Positions 16,399-25,600 of a stretch of 40,197 nt of DNA are shown here, in pieces (positions within the stretch are counted from its first letter, which is position 1; each line of letters begins with the position of its first letter). Below the pieces are notes generated by a model. The model was not told the origin of the DNA and searched no databases. It was given only the letters and a program-made list of their open reading frames with translations. The stretch covers positions 1 to 40,197 of the forward strand of contig PWHN01000106.1 of NCBI GenBank assembly GCA_003554945.1, given 5' to 3'. Origin of the DNA: a bacterium. Lineage in GTDB: Bacteria; T1Sed10-126. The position numbers and the translations under genes were made by a program.

Positions 16399-17328
16399 GT
16401 GGGCAAAATTAACTCTACCCCTCCACGCGCCGTCCTGGACCTGGGGACTAATTCCACCCGCTTCCTGCTTGCTCGACCAACTGATGATAAGTTTGACTTG
16501 GCCGACGTGGTCTGTCGTGGTTCCCGGGTAACCCGGCTCGGTGAAGGGGTCGATGACGAAGGCCGGCTAAGTCCCCGGGCTATTGAGCGAGTTCTCGCTG
16601 CGGTTGAGGATTATGACCGCCAGGTGAAAGCAGAGGCTGGGAACTGGGCAGGGGCAATAGCAACCAGTGCCTGCCGGCGGGTGAAAAATAGCGACACGCT
16701 GCTGGAAGAGGTAGAAAAAATTATTGGCTGTAGTCCTGAGATAATTTCTGGCCAGCAAGAGGCAGCGTTGATTTATAAGGGGGTTAAAGCATCGCTGCCA
16801 CTGGCGAGTGAAGGGGTAGTGGCCGATATTGGGGGCGGCAGTACGGAGATTATAAATTATGAAGCCGGAGAAATAGTTAACCTCGAGAGTTTCCCGGTCG
16901 GGGTGGTTAGTCTGCGTGAAAAATGTGTTGCCGGCCAGCGCTGGGAGAAAAAAATGACGACTTGTGTCTTAAAACAGTTAAAAACAGTATTTTCAGGCTC
17001 TGATTTTAACAAAAACAGGCTCTATGTCGCCGGTGGCACCGGAACTACTCTGGCAGCTTTAAAATTAGAGCTGGAAGAATACGATCCCAATTTAGTTCAC
17101 GGGGAACACATTTTAATTGAGCAGTTACGCTCGATACGCAGCCGGTTGGAGGCACTCACGTTCAAAGAAATAGCTCGTTTGCCGCAGATTATGACGGGGC
17201 GTGAAGACGTTATTATTCCCGGCCTCTACATTCTTGAAAAAATTATCGACAGGAGCGCTGCAAAAGAGGCTATTGTAAGTGACGTTGGTATTCTCATCGG
17301 TCTGTTAATTGAATCAGCAACAAAATGA
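16399..17328 (+). CDS. Ppx/GppA family exopolyphosphatase / pppGpp phosphatase
   Basis: The enzyme removes phosphate from polyphosphate ends or from pppGpp, linking phosphate and stringent-response signals. The actin-like fold shows phosphate loop 1 VLDLGTNSTRFLLA (13-26), phosphate loop 2 ADIGGGSTEI near 143, and VAGGTGTTLAAL near 215. At 309 residues it is the short single-module form lacking the C-terminal HD-like domain, common in anaerobes. The GTG start has AGGTGA in front. The gene is divergent from the transporter. Confidence 0.92.
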   Translation: MGKINSTPPRAVLDLGTNSTRFLLARPTDDKFDLADVVCRGSRVTRLGEGVDDEGRLSPRAIERVLAAVEDYDRQVKAEAGNWAGAIATSACRRVKNSDTLLEEVEKIIGCSPEIISGQQEAALIYKGVKASLPLASEGVVADIGGGSTEIINYEAGEIVNLESFPVGVVSLREKCVAGQRWEKKMTTCVLKQLKTVFSGSDFNKNRLYVAGGTGTTLAALKLELEEYDPNLVHGEHILIEQLRSIRSRLEALTFKEIARLPQIMTGREDVIIPGLYILEKIIDRSAAKEAIVSDVGILIGLLIESATK

Positions 17329-17369
17329 AATTGTAATCTTCCAGGGGTATGGTTACAGATGTGTTATAG

Positions 17370-17641
17370 ATGAAGGAGGTATCTTATTATCTCATTCTCG
17401 CGGCCATCCAGGCTGCTCTGAGGTTTAAATCACCGGCATTGTAGAAATCCCAAAGCAGAATATAGTTTTGGACCCTTTCGTTACTCATTCTCGATTCGCA
17501 TCCAGCGAATCTCCGAGGTATAGAAATTAGTAACCAGCCCATCCAGGGCTACTAATTTCTATAAATCCGTATACGAAGGGTCCAAAACCTTTTGTCGAAG
17601 TTAATGAGATTTAAAAATCCGATAATAAGCACCTCCTTCAT
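17370..17641. repeat. 272-bp near-palindromic element with three ATCCA-loop hairpins
   Basis: The gene-free gap 17329-17717 is mostly this element. Its ends are inverted copies: ATGAAGGAGGT at 17370-17380 and its complement at 17631-17641, with TTATTATC next to each. Further in, GTTTTGGACCCTTTCGT (17465-17481) pairs with its near-complement at 17573-17588. Three hairpins share the loop ATCCA: stems 17400-17405/17411-17416, 17493-17499/17505-17511, and 17536-17540/17546-17550. The last is extended by TAGAAATTAGT/ACTAATTTCTA across a 4-nt bulge. No transposase or long ORF lies inside. It may be a MITE-like element or a structured RNA. Confidence 0.7.
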
Positions 17642-17717
17642 TTGTAAACGAATTGGTGGGAGAAAACAATTAAATTAATTTTACGATCAGATAATCCAAC
17701 TGATTTGAGGGATAAAA

Positions 17718-19031
17718 ATGAAGCGCAATAAATTTTATTTACTAACCTTGTTTATACTGATAGTTCAGTTCTGGATACCTTCCTCAATCAGGGCCGCTGT
17801 GCCCGAGTCGCATCCTGATTACCTCAAGCAAATAGATGCTGACACGACAGAGTATCCATACAGCTATTCCGGTCGTGTTGAACTGGGGCGGGCGCTGGCA
17901 GAAGCCGGTAAGTCGACGGAGGCGCTTGAGCTCTATTCCGAGCTACTGGAGGAATATCCCGGGGACCCGGACTTGCTACTGCTGCGTGCCCTTGTGCACA
18001 CCTGGAGCGGCAACTACGACGCCGCTGAGAGTGACCTGCGGGAGGCTATTGAAGCGGGCGATGATTATGCCGACCACTGGCATCTGCTCGGTAACGTTAA
18101 GTTCTACAGCGGCCGTTCACAGGCGGCGCTGTCTGCTTACAATAGGGCGCTGGAACAGGACCCGGAACGGGGAGATATTTATCTTGCCCGGGCGCGTCTT
18201 TTGATTGCCGAAAATAACCTGGAGGAAGCCTTTACTGATCTGGAGGCGGCCCGCGAGTTGAGTGCTGACGAGACTGAAGTTCAGCGACTTTTACTGCAGC
18301 TCGAGCACCGCTGGAGCCTCGAACGTGAGTTTGGTGCAAGAAATTGGTTATTGACCACCAGCTACGACTACGTTGATGTTGACGGTAGGGATTCCTGGCG
18401 CGCCTATCAGCTCCTGGCCTCGCGTCGGTTTGAAAAGGGCTCATTAAATCTTGAACTGCGCCGCGAAAAACGTTTTGGAGACTATCAGAATGCTTATGGA
18501 GTGACCGGTTATTTCACTGAACTTTGGACTGGCGCCTGGGGAAGCCTGGGCTACTACAGCTCGTCTCGCTCTGATGATTATTTGCCGGATCATGATCTGC
18601 GGGTAGAGTTTCATCAAAATGTAGTCGACGACCTTTTTGGCCTGCTAAGTTATCGGCGTCTTGAATTTAGCGAAACGGAAGTCGATATATACGGAACCGG
18701 TTTTGAGTATTATTACAAAAATTGGTTTGGAAGATTAAAACTTGACTATTCTCGCGCCGACAGCGGTGGCTTGTTAAGCCAGCTGATGCTGCGCAATTAT
18801 TATCAAGGTGACGGAGACAATTATCTTGAAATTTCGGGCAGTTACGGGAAAGGACGTCGCCAGGATCAGTTTGTCGAAGAGAAAGTCAGCCTTGACTCCC
18901 ATTCCGTTGGCTTCGCCTGGCAGACCTATCTAACGCAACAACAGGGATTAAAACTCTCTTATGAACAGGTCGTTTACGACGATGAGCCGGACCGAAGGAC
19001 CTACAGTTTTGGTTTTAACTATCGATTTTAA
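17718..19031 (+). CDS. YaiO-family TPR / outer-membrane beta-barrel protein
   Basis: This 437-residue protein has a signal peptide (cut near residue 26, after IRA), a TPR domain (about 45-190) and a C-terminal barrel of alternating aromatic and polar strands (about 205-437) ending in phenylalanine, the classical outer-membrane insertion signal. The barrel fits the YaiO family, which often accompanies exopolysaccharide glycosyltransferases; the TPR-plus-barrel plan is like PgaA or AlgK/AlgE export ports. GAGGGA precedes the ATG. Facing it is a glycosyltransferase operon, so a role in polymer export across the outer membrane is likely, though inferred. Confidence 0.82.
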   Translation: MKRNKFYLLTLFILIVQFWIPSSIRAAVPESHPDYLKQIDADTTEYPYSYSGRVELGRALAEAGKSTEALELYSELLEEYPGDPDLLLLRALVHTWSGNYDAAESDLREAIEAGDDYADHWHLLGNVKFYSGRSQAALSAYNRALEQDPERGDIYLARARLLIAENNLEEAFTDLEAARELSADETEVQRLLLQLEHRWSLEREFGARNWLLTTSYDYVDVDGRDSWRAYQLLASRRFEKGSLNLELRREKRFGDYQNAYGVTGYFTELWTGAWGSLGYYSSSRSDDYLPDHDLRVEFHQNVVDDLFGLLSYRRLEFSETEVDIYGTGFEYYYKNWFGRLKLDYSRADSGGLLSQLMLRNYYQGDGDNYLEISGSYGKGRRQDQFVEEKVSLDSHSVGFAWQTYLTQQQGLKLSYEQVVYDDEPDRRTYSFGFNYRF

Positions 19032-19089
19032 TGAATCAATCGCCAATAACTACAGGGTACCTGTTTAGCGCATACTCACAAATGCCGCT

Positions 19090-19325
19090 TAGTTCGTCAT
19101 TCCGGGCAAGCGACCGTAAGGAGCGCGACCCGGAATCCATCGACCTCAGCACGTCATTCCGGCCTCCGAGCCAGAATCCATCTTGAATTTTAAACGGTTA
19201 TCGGTCAAGACTCAAAGATTTGCTGCGAGTTACGGGTTGCGAGTTAAAGGTTAAAACCTATAACTGAAAACTATAAACTGAAAACTTAAAATTGATTGCG
19301 GATCGTGGTCCGCAATGACGATCGT
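19090..19325. repeat. Dispersed palindromic repeats with a 7-bp tandem repeat
   Basis: This fills the gap between the convergent YaiO and glycosyltransferase genes. A GTCATTCCGGGCAAGCGACC...GACCCGGAATCCAT unit is at 19097-19142. Four AACTnnA heptamers plus a partial fifth lie at 19262-19296, directly before a GGATTGCGGATC...CCGCAATGAC-type unit ending near 19320. No coding region is visible. Confidence 0.75.
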
Positions 19326-19375
19326 TAGGACACGCCCGTTATGACAGGGAGGGCGCTAAACAAGTACAATACAGA

Positions 19376-20758
19376 TTAGTCAAAGCCTTTTTTAGAAATT
19401 TCACCCCAGCTACCACTTCCTTTCCTTAAAGAACGGAGTAGGCCGTAAAATCGCCAGAGTGAGTTCACCTGCCGATAGCCTAAATTTTCCAGCAAAGCGG
19501 CCAGGAAGAGCTTACTGAATGCTTCGCGTGATTTGTAAATGTCAAATGAAATAACCTCGATCAGAAAGGTAATGACTGAGAGAAAAATACCGTAAGCTAT
19601 TGAGATAAAGAAAAACGCGATGGCCATTGGGGGAGCGGTAAAGCCAAAAATTATTCCCAGACCAAGGTAAAAGTATCCTACTGTTTCGACGGCAGCTCCA
19701 AGTCCTTCAAATATTAGCTGATAGGGAAAAGCCAGCCAGCCGGCAGCGCCGCTGCCCGACTTGAAAAGAAGTGATATATTTTTGTATGTGCTCTGCATGA
19801 GTCCGTGCTGCCAGCGTATTCTCTGGCTGCGGAGGCTGTTAATGTCAGAGGGAACCTCGGTCCAGCATACAGGGTCGGGAACGTAGTGAATCCGGTAGTT
19901 TTTTTCCTCTTCGCTGAGCCGGCGGTGGAGCCGGATGATAACCTCCATGTCCTCGGCGACGTTATCCGTGTGATATCCGCCGATTTTAAGGAGTGTTTTC
20001 CGCTCAAAAACACCGAAAGCTCCCGATATTATCATCAGTCCGTTTAATGGTTCCCAGCCCATGCGGCCAAAGAGAAAAGCCCGCAGGTATTCAAGCACCT
20101 GAAGCAGGGGCAAAAATTTATTTGGGAGACCTGCTTTAAGCATAAACCCGTCCTTGATCTGGCAGCCGTTGGCGACGCGGACAGTCCCCCCGCTGGCAAC
20201 TGTGCGTGAATCAAGTAAAAAGGGCTGGACAATTTTTGTTAAACTTTCCGGTTCCAACACCGAATCACCGTCGATACAGCAAATCAGGGGTGAACGGGCG
20301 ATATTTATTCCGACGTTCAGGGCGTCGGCTTTTCCGCCGTTCTCTTTTCTCACCAGCTTTAAATTATCGTACTGTTGTGAACGGTAAATAGTGTTTAAAT
20401 CTCTGGTTTTAATTTCCTCACGATATTTTTCCAGGGATTCCTTCATATCAAAGCTGTTGATCAATCGGTCGGCAGTTTTGTCTGTCGAACCGTCGTCAAT
20501 GACAATTAACTCTAAATTGGGATATCGGAGTTGACTGAGGGAACGAGCTGTCTCTACAATGGAATTTTCTTCGTTAAAAGCGGGGACAAGCACGGTAATT
20601 GGGGGCATAACCTCGGACAGCTCCCCCCCAAGCCGTGTGAAATGAGTCATTTCCATATAATTTTTTATTGCGAACAAAGCGGTTATGCTGAGTAGCAAAT
20701 AGATTGTATTTATCGAAAAAAAGTAAGCCAGGAAAAAAGTATCCAGATAATAAGTCAT
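19376..20758 (-). CDS. Processive family-2 glycosyltransferase, membrane-bound (PgaC/BcsA-like)
   Basis: This 460-residue inner-membrane enzyme probably polymerises a polysaccharide. The catalytic GT-A domain (about 50-330) has DDGS at 88-91, D163-G-D165, the ED pair at 269-270 and the processivity motif QRIRW at 312-316, as in synthases of cellulose, poly-GlcNAc and hyaluronan type. One membrane segment precedes it and about four follow, with FLIEVISFDIY in the last. It overlaps the HEAT gene by 4 nt (ATGA), as third gene of a response regulator-HEAT-glycosyltransferase operon. No PilZ domain is present, so direct c-di-GMP binding is not apparent. The polymer is not known. Confidence 0.9.
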   Translation of the reverse strand: MTYYLDTFFLAYFFSINTIYLLLSITALFAIKNYMEMTHFTRLGGELSEVMPPITVLVPAFNEENSIVETARSLSQLRYPNLELIVIDDGSTDKTADRLINSFDMKESLEKYREEIKTRDLNTIYRSQQYDNLKLVRKENGGKADALNVGINIARSPLICCIDGDSVLEPESLTKIVQPFLLDSRTVASGGTVRVANGCQIKDGFMLKAGLPNKFLPLLQVLEYLRAFLFGRMGWEPLNGLMIISGAFGVFERKTLLKIGGYHTDNVAEDMEVIIRLHRRLSEEEKNYRIHYVPDPVCWTEVPSDINSLRSQRIRWQHGLMQSTYKNISLLFKSGSGAAGWLAFPYQLIFEGLGAAVETVGYFYLGLGIIFGFTAPPMAIAFFFISIAYGIFLSVITFLIEVISFDIYKSREAFSKLFLAALLENLGYRQVNSLWRFYGLLRSLRKGSGSWGEISKKGFD

Positions 20759-21831
20759 TTTTTAACCTTCAGTTCCAGCGCTTTGTATAGTGCGTCGCGC
20801 GCGAATTTGTCATTAAGAGTTTCAGCCCGGTTTTCCAACTCTTCCATTGATACTGCCGGTAGGTTTGCTAAGGCTTCGGCGGCCCGGGTCCGAACCCACC
20901 AGTCACCGTCACCTAAAGTCTCCAGCAGAGCGTCTAACGATTGACGGCTGCCCAGTTCGCCGAGCACCCGAGCTGCCTGTATTCGAACAAAATAAGTCGG
21001 ATGCGATAAAAACTCCAGGACAATCTCTTCGTCCTGAGGACGCCCAACACGCCGGAGCACACGCAGCCCTCGGGCAAGGGTTTCTTCGTTTTGCCAGGTT
21101 TGCAAATGTTGTCGTAAATAATCTGCGCCAGCGGTGTTGTCCGCAGCTTCCAGAAAGGGAAGCAGTTGCGCTAATTTTTCTTCCGGCGTCTGTTTTAGTC
21201 GTTTTAACAGATAGTCGGTGAGCAGTTTCCGGTCAACTTCACGGCAGTATTTGAGATAGTAGTTGACCGGTCTCTCGGGATTTTTAAGCACGTCATCAAA
21301 TATATACTTAAGAGCCTTTTTAGGGGCAGGACCCAGTAAAGCTCGGATTGCCTGTAACCGGACAAGTGGTCTGTCCGAGTTGCATAGTTCAAGCATTTCT
21401 TTAACAGTTGATTTATCCTTAAGAGCCCCAAGTGTGATTATCGCTAAAATTTTTAGCTCCAGCTTTTTTCCATCCAGGTAGCGGTGTGCTATTTCATTTA
21501 ATTTAATTTTTTTTGCGGCCTCCCTGAGCCTGAGTCGTTCAGTTTCTTCAACCTTTTCATAAAGGTCGTTCCATAACTCTAGCAGGTAGGGCTCAAGGTC
21601 TGCTGTTGGTTTTGGCAACTCGGGAGTTTCACCTGAAAGCCACTGAAAGAGCAGGGGACGGTAAATTTTTATAGTTTTTTTATGTAATTTCTGGTGTCTG
21701 GAACGTTTTTTCTGTAGTTGCAAAGCAATTAGCAGGACAGTCAAAGAAACAGCGACTATAAGCATACCGATGAAGATCGCAAATCTCAGGTAGGCGGGAA
21801 TTAAGCTGATAATTTGGCTTATCGTAGTCAC
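20755..21831 (-). CDS. Membrane-anchored HEAT-repeat protein
   Basis: The protein has 358 residues. A single membrane helix near residues 15-38 is followed by a basic stretch (KKRSRHQKLHKK), pointing to a cytoplasmic body. The rest is alpha-helical repeats; the clearest are FVRIQAARVLGELGSRQSL and WWVRTRAAEALANL near the C-terminus, typical HEAT units. GTG 21831 overlaps the response-regulator stop (GTGA). It could be a scaffold tying the response regulator to the glycosyltransferase, an inference from gene order. Confidence 0.8.
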   Translation of the reverse strand: MTTISQIISLIPAYLRFAIFIGMLIVAVSLTVLLIALQLQKKRSRHQKLHKKTIKIYRPLLFQWLSGETPELPKPTADLEPYLLELWNDLYEKVEETERLRLREAAKKIKLNEIAHRYLDGKKLELKILAIITLGALKDKSTVKEMLELCNSDRPLVRLQAIRALLGPAPKKALKYIFDDVLKNPERPVNYYLKYCREVDRKLLTDYLLKRLKQTPEEKLAQLLPFLEAADNTAGADYLRQHLQTWQNEETLARGLRVLRRVGRPQDEEIVLEFLSHPTYFVRIQAARVLGELGSRQSLDALLETLGDGDWWVRTRAAEALANLPAVSMEELENRAETLNDKFARDALYKALELKVKK

Positions 21832-22205
21832 GAGTTAGTTTTGAGAAATTTATTAATGCGAGCGATCGTTTTGCGGGTGTCTATTGGTTTTTCTATGTAA
21901 TCATCGGCCCCTAACCGAAAAGCTTTCTCCATGTCATCGCCCGCATCTGAAGCGGTGATCATGACTGTTGGAATATTTTCCCAGGACTCAGATTTTTTAA
22001 GCTCCTTGAGGATTTCAAAACCGTTTTTAAAGGGTAGATAGAGGTCGAGCAGTGCAAGTTCGGCCGGCGGGTTGGTCTGGATGTATTCCACTGCTGATTG
22101 TCCGTCCTCGAAGCTGATTACCTGCATATCATTTCTTTTTAGTAAATGCTCCAGAAGCATTCTCATGTTGTTGTCGTCTTCAACCAGTAAAACTGTTGTT
22201 TCCAT
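21828..22205 (-). CDS. Single-domain response regulator (CheY-like)
   Basis: This 125-residue stand-alone receiver has all active residues: the acidic pair D10/D11, phospho-acceptor D54 in LLDLYLP, T84 in MITAS and K106 in EKPID. It has no output domain, so it must act by protein contact, most simply on the HEAT protein or glycosyltransferase encoded by the next two genes. ATG 22205 has AAAGGG upstream. The hybrid kinase and Hpt protein encoded nearby are candidate phosphate donors. Confidence 0.92.
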   Translation of the reverse strand: METTVLLVEDDNNMRMLLEHLLKRNDMQVISFEDGQSAVEYIQTNPPAELALLDLYLPFKNGFEILKELKKSESWENIPTVMITASDAGDDMEKAFRLGADDYIEKPIDTRKTIARINKFLKTNS

Positions 22206-22279
22206 TAATTTGCCCTTTCGTTAACCGTATTACTTGAATTTAGTGTAAGTGTTTAGTGTGATCTAATAAATTATCAGGT

Positions 22280-22445
22280 ATTCCGTCATTACGGACAAGC
22301 GATTATAAGGAGCGTGACCCGGAATCCATGTTGAATTTTAAACGGTTATCGTTCAAGACCATCCCCACTTTCCTTTTCCCCCCTTCAAGGGGGAAAGACA
22401 AAGGGGGGTAAAAAAATGGTTTACGGGTCAAGCCCCGCAATGACA
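22280..22445. repeat. Dispersed palindromic repeats
   Basis: In the gap 22206-22621, a GTCATTACGGACAAGCG...GACCCGGAATCCAT unit (22284-22329) is followed by CCCCCTTCAAGGGGG and by a TTTACGGGTCAAGCCCCGCAATGAC unit ending near 22443. Apart from the promoter box at 22530 I see nothing else. Confidence 0.72.
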
Positions 22446-22529
22446 ATTACGTCTCTCTTTATTATAGGCGATTTTTGAAAATATATCAGCAAGTTCTAAG
22501 AAATTTAGACCAAACTTTTGAAAGATAAG

Positions 22530-22538
22530 TGATACAAT
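22530..22538 (+). promoter_or_regulatory. Extended -10 promoter box of the hybrid kinase
   Basis: TGATACAAT fits an extended -10 element. Transcription would start near 22545, about 77 nt before the likely TTG start at 22622. Confidence 0.35.
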
Positions 22539-22621
22539 AGACAAGAAGTTTATCCTGCAGTCAGGCTGTGGTCTGTTCGTCTGTCCTGGGTCTGGTATTT
22601 TGATTTTTGGAGTGTTCTGTT

Positions 22622-25600
22622 TTGAATGATGATAAGCGGTTGTTCACTTTTGGTTTGATAGCTTTTGGGGTAATCTTATTTATAGCTTTGTTACAGCTCT
22701 TTCTTTTACCGCTTCAGGACCAGTTGCCGGAATTGTCAGTAACAATTGTTTTGGAGGCTGGTCTTGCTCTCCTGATTAGTGTTTCGTTGTTATATTTTAC
22801 ATTACGGGGTCTTCCTTTTTTGAAACAAAACGTGCGGAGACATGTAGGTTACTTGTTTCTGCTGGGCTTTGCGCTGGTTTTTAACTATGCTCTAACCGAT
22901 TTAATTGAAAATTTCTACCAGCATCCGGACCTATTGAAGGCACTGTTGGAGGAGGGGGCGCTTTTGGGGGGAGCGCTAGCCCTGGCACTGGCGATCCGGG
23001 CCTGGGCCAAAGAAAATCAGAGACAGCAAAATTTACTAAAAAGGTCGAACCGGGAGCTTGAGGAGGGCCGGGAATCCTTTTCCACCCTGATTAACAATGC
23101 TCCGGACTGTATATTTATCAAGGATAAGGAAGGACGTTATCAACTGGTAAACCGGGAGCTTGAGGAGCTTTTTGACGCCCCGGCTGAGGAAATTATTGGG
23201 AAGACAGACCGGGATCTTAGCCCTACGGACGCCGAAGCCGAAGATTTTCGTCGGGATGATGAGGCGGCGCTTAAGTCAGGAGAAAAACAAATAAATGAGG
23301 AAGAGATAACTGACGCTCAGGGGAATAAACACTGGTTCCAGACAAAAAAGGTGGCAATAAATTACCGGGGTGAGAAATCCGTCCTGGGGATCACGAGGGA
23401 AATTACAAGGCGCAAAAAGATGGAAGAGGAGATCAAAGCTCGGGAACGGGAGCTTGAGTCAATTTTTGAGGCGACGCGGACAGTTAGTCTGATCAAAACT
23501 GATCTTAACTCAGTAATCGAGGAGTTTAGCAGCGGGGCCGAGGAAATATTTGGTTACGAGAGCGAGGAAGTAATTGGTCGTCACGTAGCTTTTCTTCACA
23601 CGGAAGAAAGCTCCGAAGAACTTTCGGAGTATGTCGAAAGATTAAGAAGAGGAAAAGAGGGTTTCACCATAGAAACCAACCTGGTCCGCAAGTCGGGCGA
23701 GAAATTTCCCGCGCTCTTCAGTGTTCAGCCAGTTTTGAATGAAGACGAAGAAATAACAGGTACACTGGGGATTACCGTGGACATAACGGAACAGAAACAA
23801 CGCGAACAAAGATTAAAAGCAACTGAACAGCGGCTCTCCCTGGCCCTTGATGGAACGGATACCGGCGTCTGGGAGTGGAACCTGGAGACCGACGAGGTTA
23901 TCTGGTCCGAGTCAATGGAACGTCTGTTCGGGCTTGACCCCGGTAGCTTTGAGGGCACTTACGAAGCGTTCGCCAAATTTGTTCATCCGGACGATCGACC
24001 GGTCCTGGAAGAGGAGATTGAACAAACCATTTCCACGGGGGAAACCTTCCAGACACAATATCGAATTAAGAGCAAAACTGGCGGTCAGAAGTGGGGGGGA
24101 GCACGGGCTGATCTGGTTGAGGACGTTGACGGGACCCGACGTATGATTGGCATTGTCACCGATATCACCGAACAAAAGAGAAAAGAGGAGGCGGTAAAGG
24201 AAGCCCGTCAGAGGCTGCGTCAGATTATTGATCTGCTGCCCCAGTTGATCTGGGCTAAAGACAGTAAGGGTAAATACATCCTGGCAAATGAAGCCGTAGC
24301 TGATGCTTATGGAGTAAGTGTTGATCAGCTCGAGGGAATGAAGGATATCGACTTAGCCTCTAATCCAGAGGAGGCTCGCCAGTTCCGGCGCGATGACCTG
24401 GAAATAATTGAAAGCGGTGAACCCAAACACATTCCAGAGGAACCCCTGACCGATGCCGACGGTGAAACCAGGTATGTGCAAACGACGAAAATTCCTTATA
24501 GCCCGACTGATTCTGATAAGCAGGCAGTCCTGGGAGTGGCTTTTGATATCACGAAGAGAAAAGAGCTTACCGATCAGTTGCGGGCTAATGAGCAGTTCCT
24601 TCGTAATCTAAGTCAGATTTCAGCCTCTATTTCAAAAAATTGTGATGGAAAAATTGATGAGTTTTTGGAACTGGGACGTGAACACCTTGGAATGTCTTTC
24701 GCTCGGGTGGCCAAAATGAAGGAAAACGAATTTGAGATTATTTTAGCCCAAGGCCTCAATGAGATTCCGGAAAATTCCACTCTCCTGTTGGAGGAAAAAG
24801 GTTACTGCCAGATGACTTTCGAGAGGAACGAATCGCTTTTTTTAAGTTCCGCCGAGCAGGTAATAGAGACTGTTGGTTCTGAACTTTATGAGAAATTTCA
24901 GGTAAATACCTACGCCGGTGAGCCAATCGCGATAAGTAATGAGCCATGGGGGGTCGTCTGTTTCGGACGGGTTGAAACGAGGGGGGAAGAATTTAGCGAT
25001 AAAGAAAAAATTAGTCTCAGGCTTCTTGCCCGAGTAATCCAGGCGGAGTTGGAGCAGAAATATAATCTGGAACGTATCAACAGAACCCGTTCGGAGGCCG
25101 AAGAAGCCAACCGGGCCAAGTCGCAGTTTCTAGCCCGAATGTCTCACGAAATTCGCACGCCGCTCAATGCAATAATGGGTATGGCGGATCTGCTGGCTGA
25201 GACGGAGCTGAACAACGAACAGAGTCACTACGTCGACGTGTTTCAAAACTCCAGCGAAATTTTGGTTAGCCTGATAAACGATATCCTTGATCTATCTAAA
25301 ATTGAAGCGGGTGAGCTGAAATTACACGAGGATTATTTTTCTCCCGAAGCTCTGGCCGTTGAAACGACTGAATTTTTTGCCCAGAAAGCACACGAGCTGG
25401 GACTGGAGTTAAACGTTTACGTGGACCCGGATTGCCCGCCTGAAGTGCTGGGGGATCGAGATCGCCTGCGGCAGGTTCTGGTCAATTTACTCTCCAACGC
25501 AATTAAGTTCACTGAGGTTGGTGAGGTTAATTTAAATCTGCACGTGGAAGAAAGAGAGGCGGAGGAAGTAAAATTGAGGTTTGAAGTCGAGGACTCGGGC

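Noticed and set aside
17370..17641. Complete insertion sequence
   Set aside because: It has terminal inverted repeats but no transposase frame, and I could not find clear target-site duplications.
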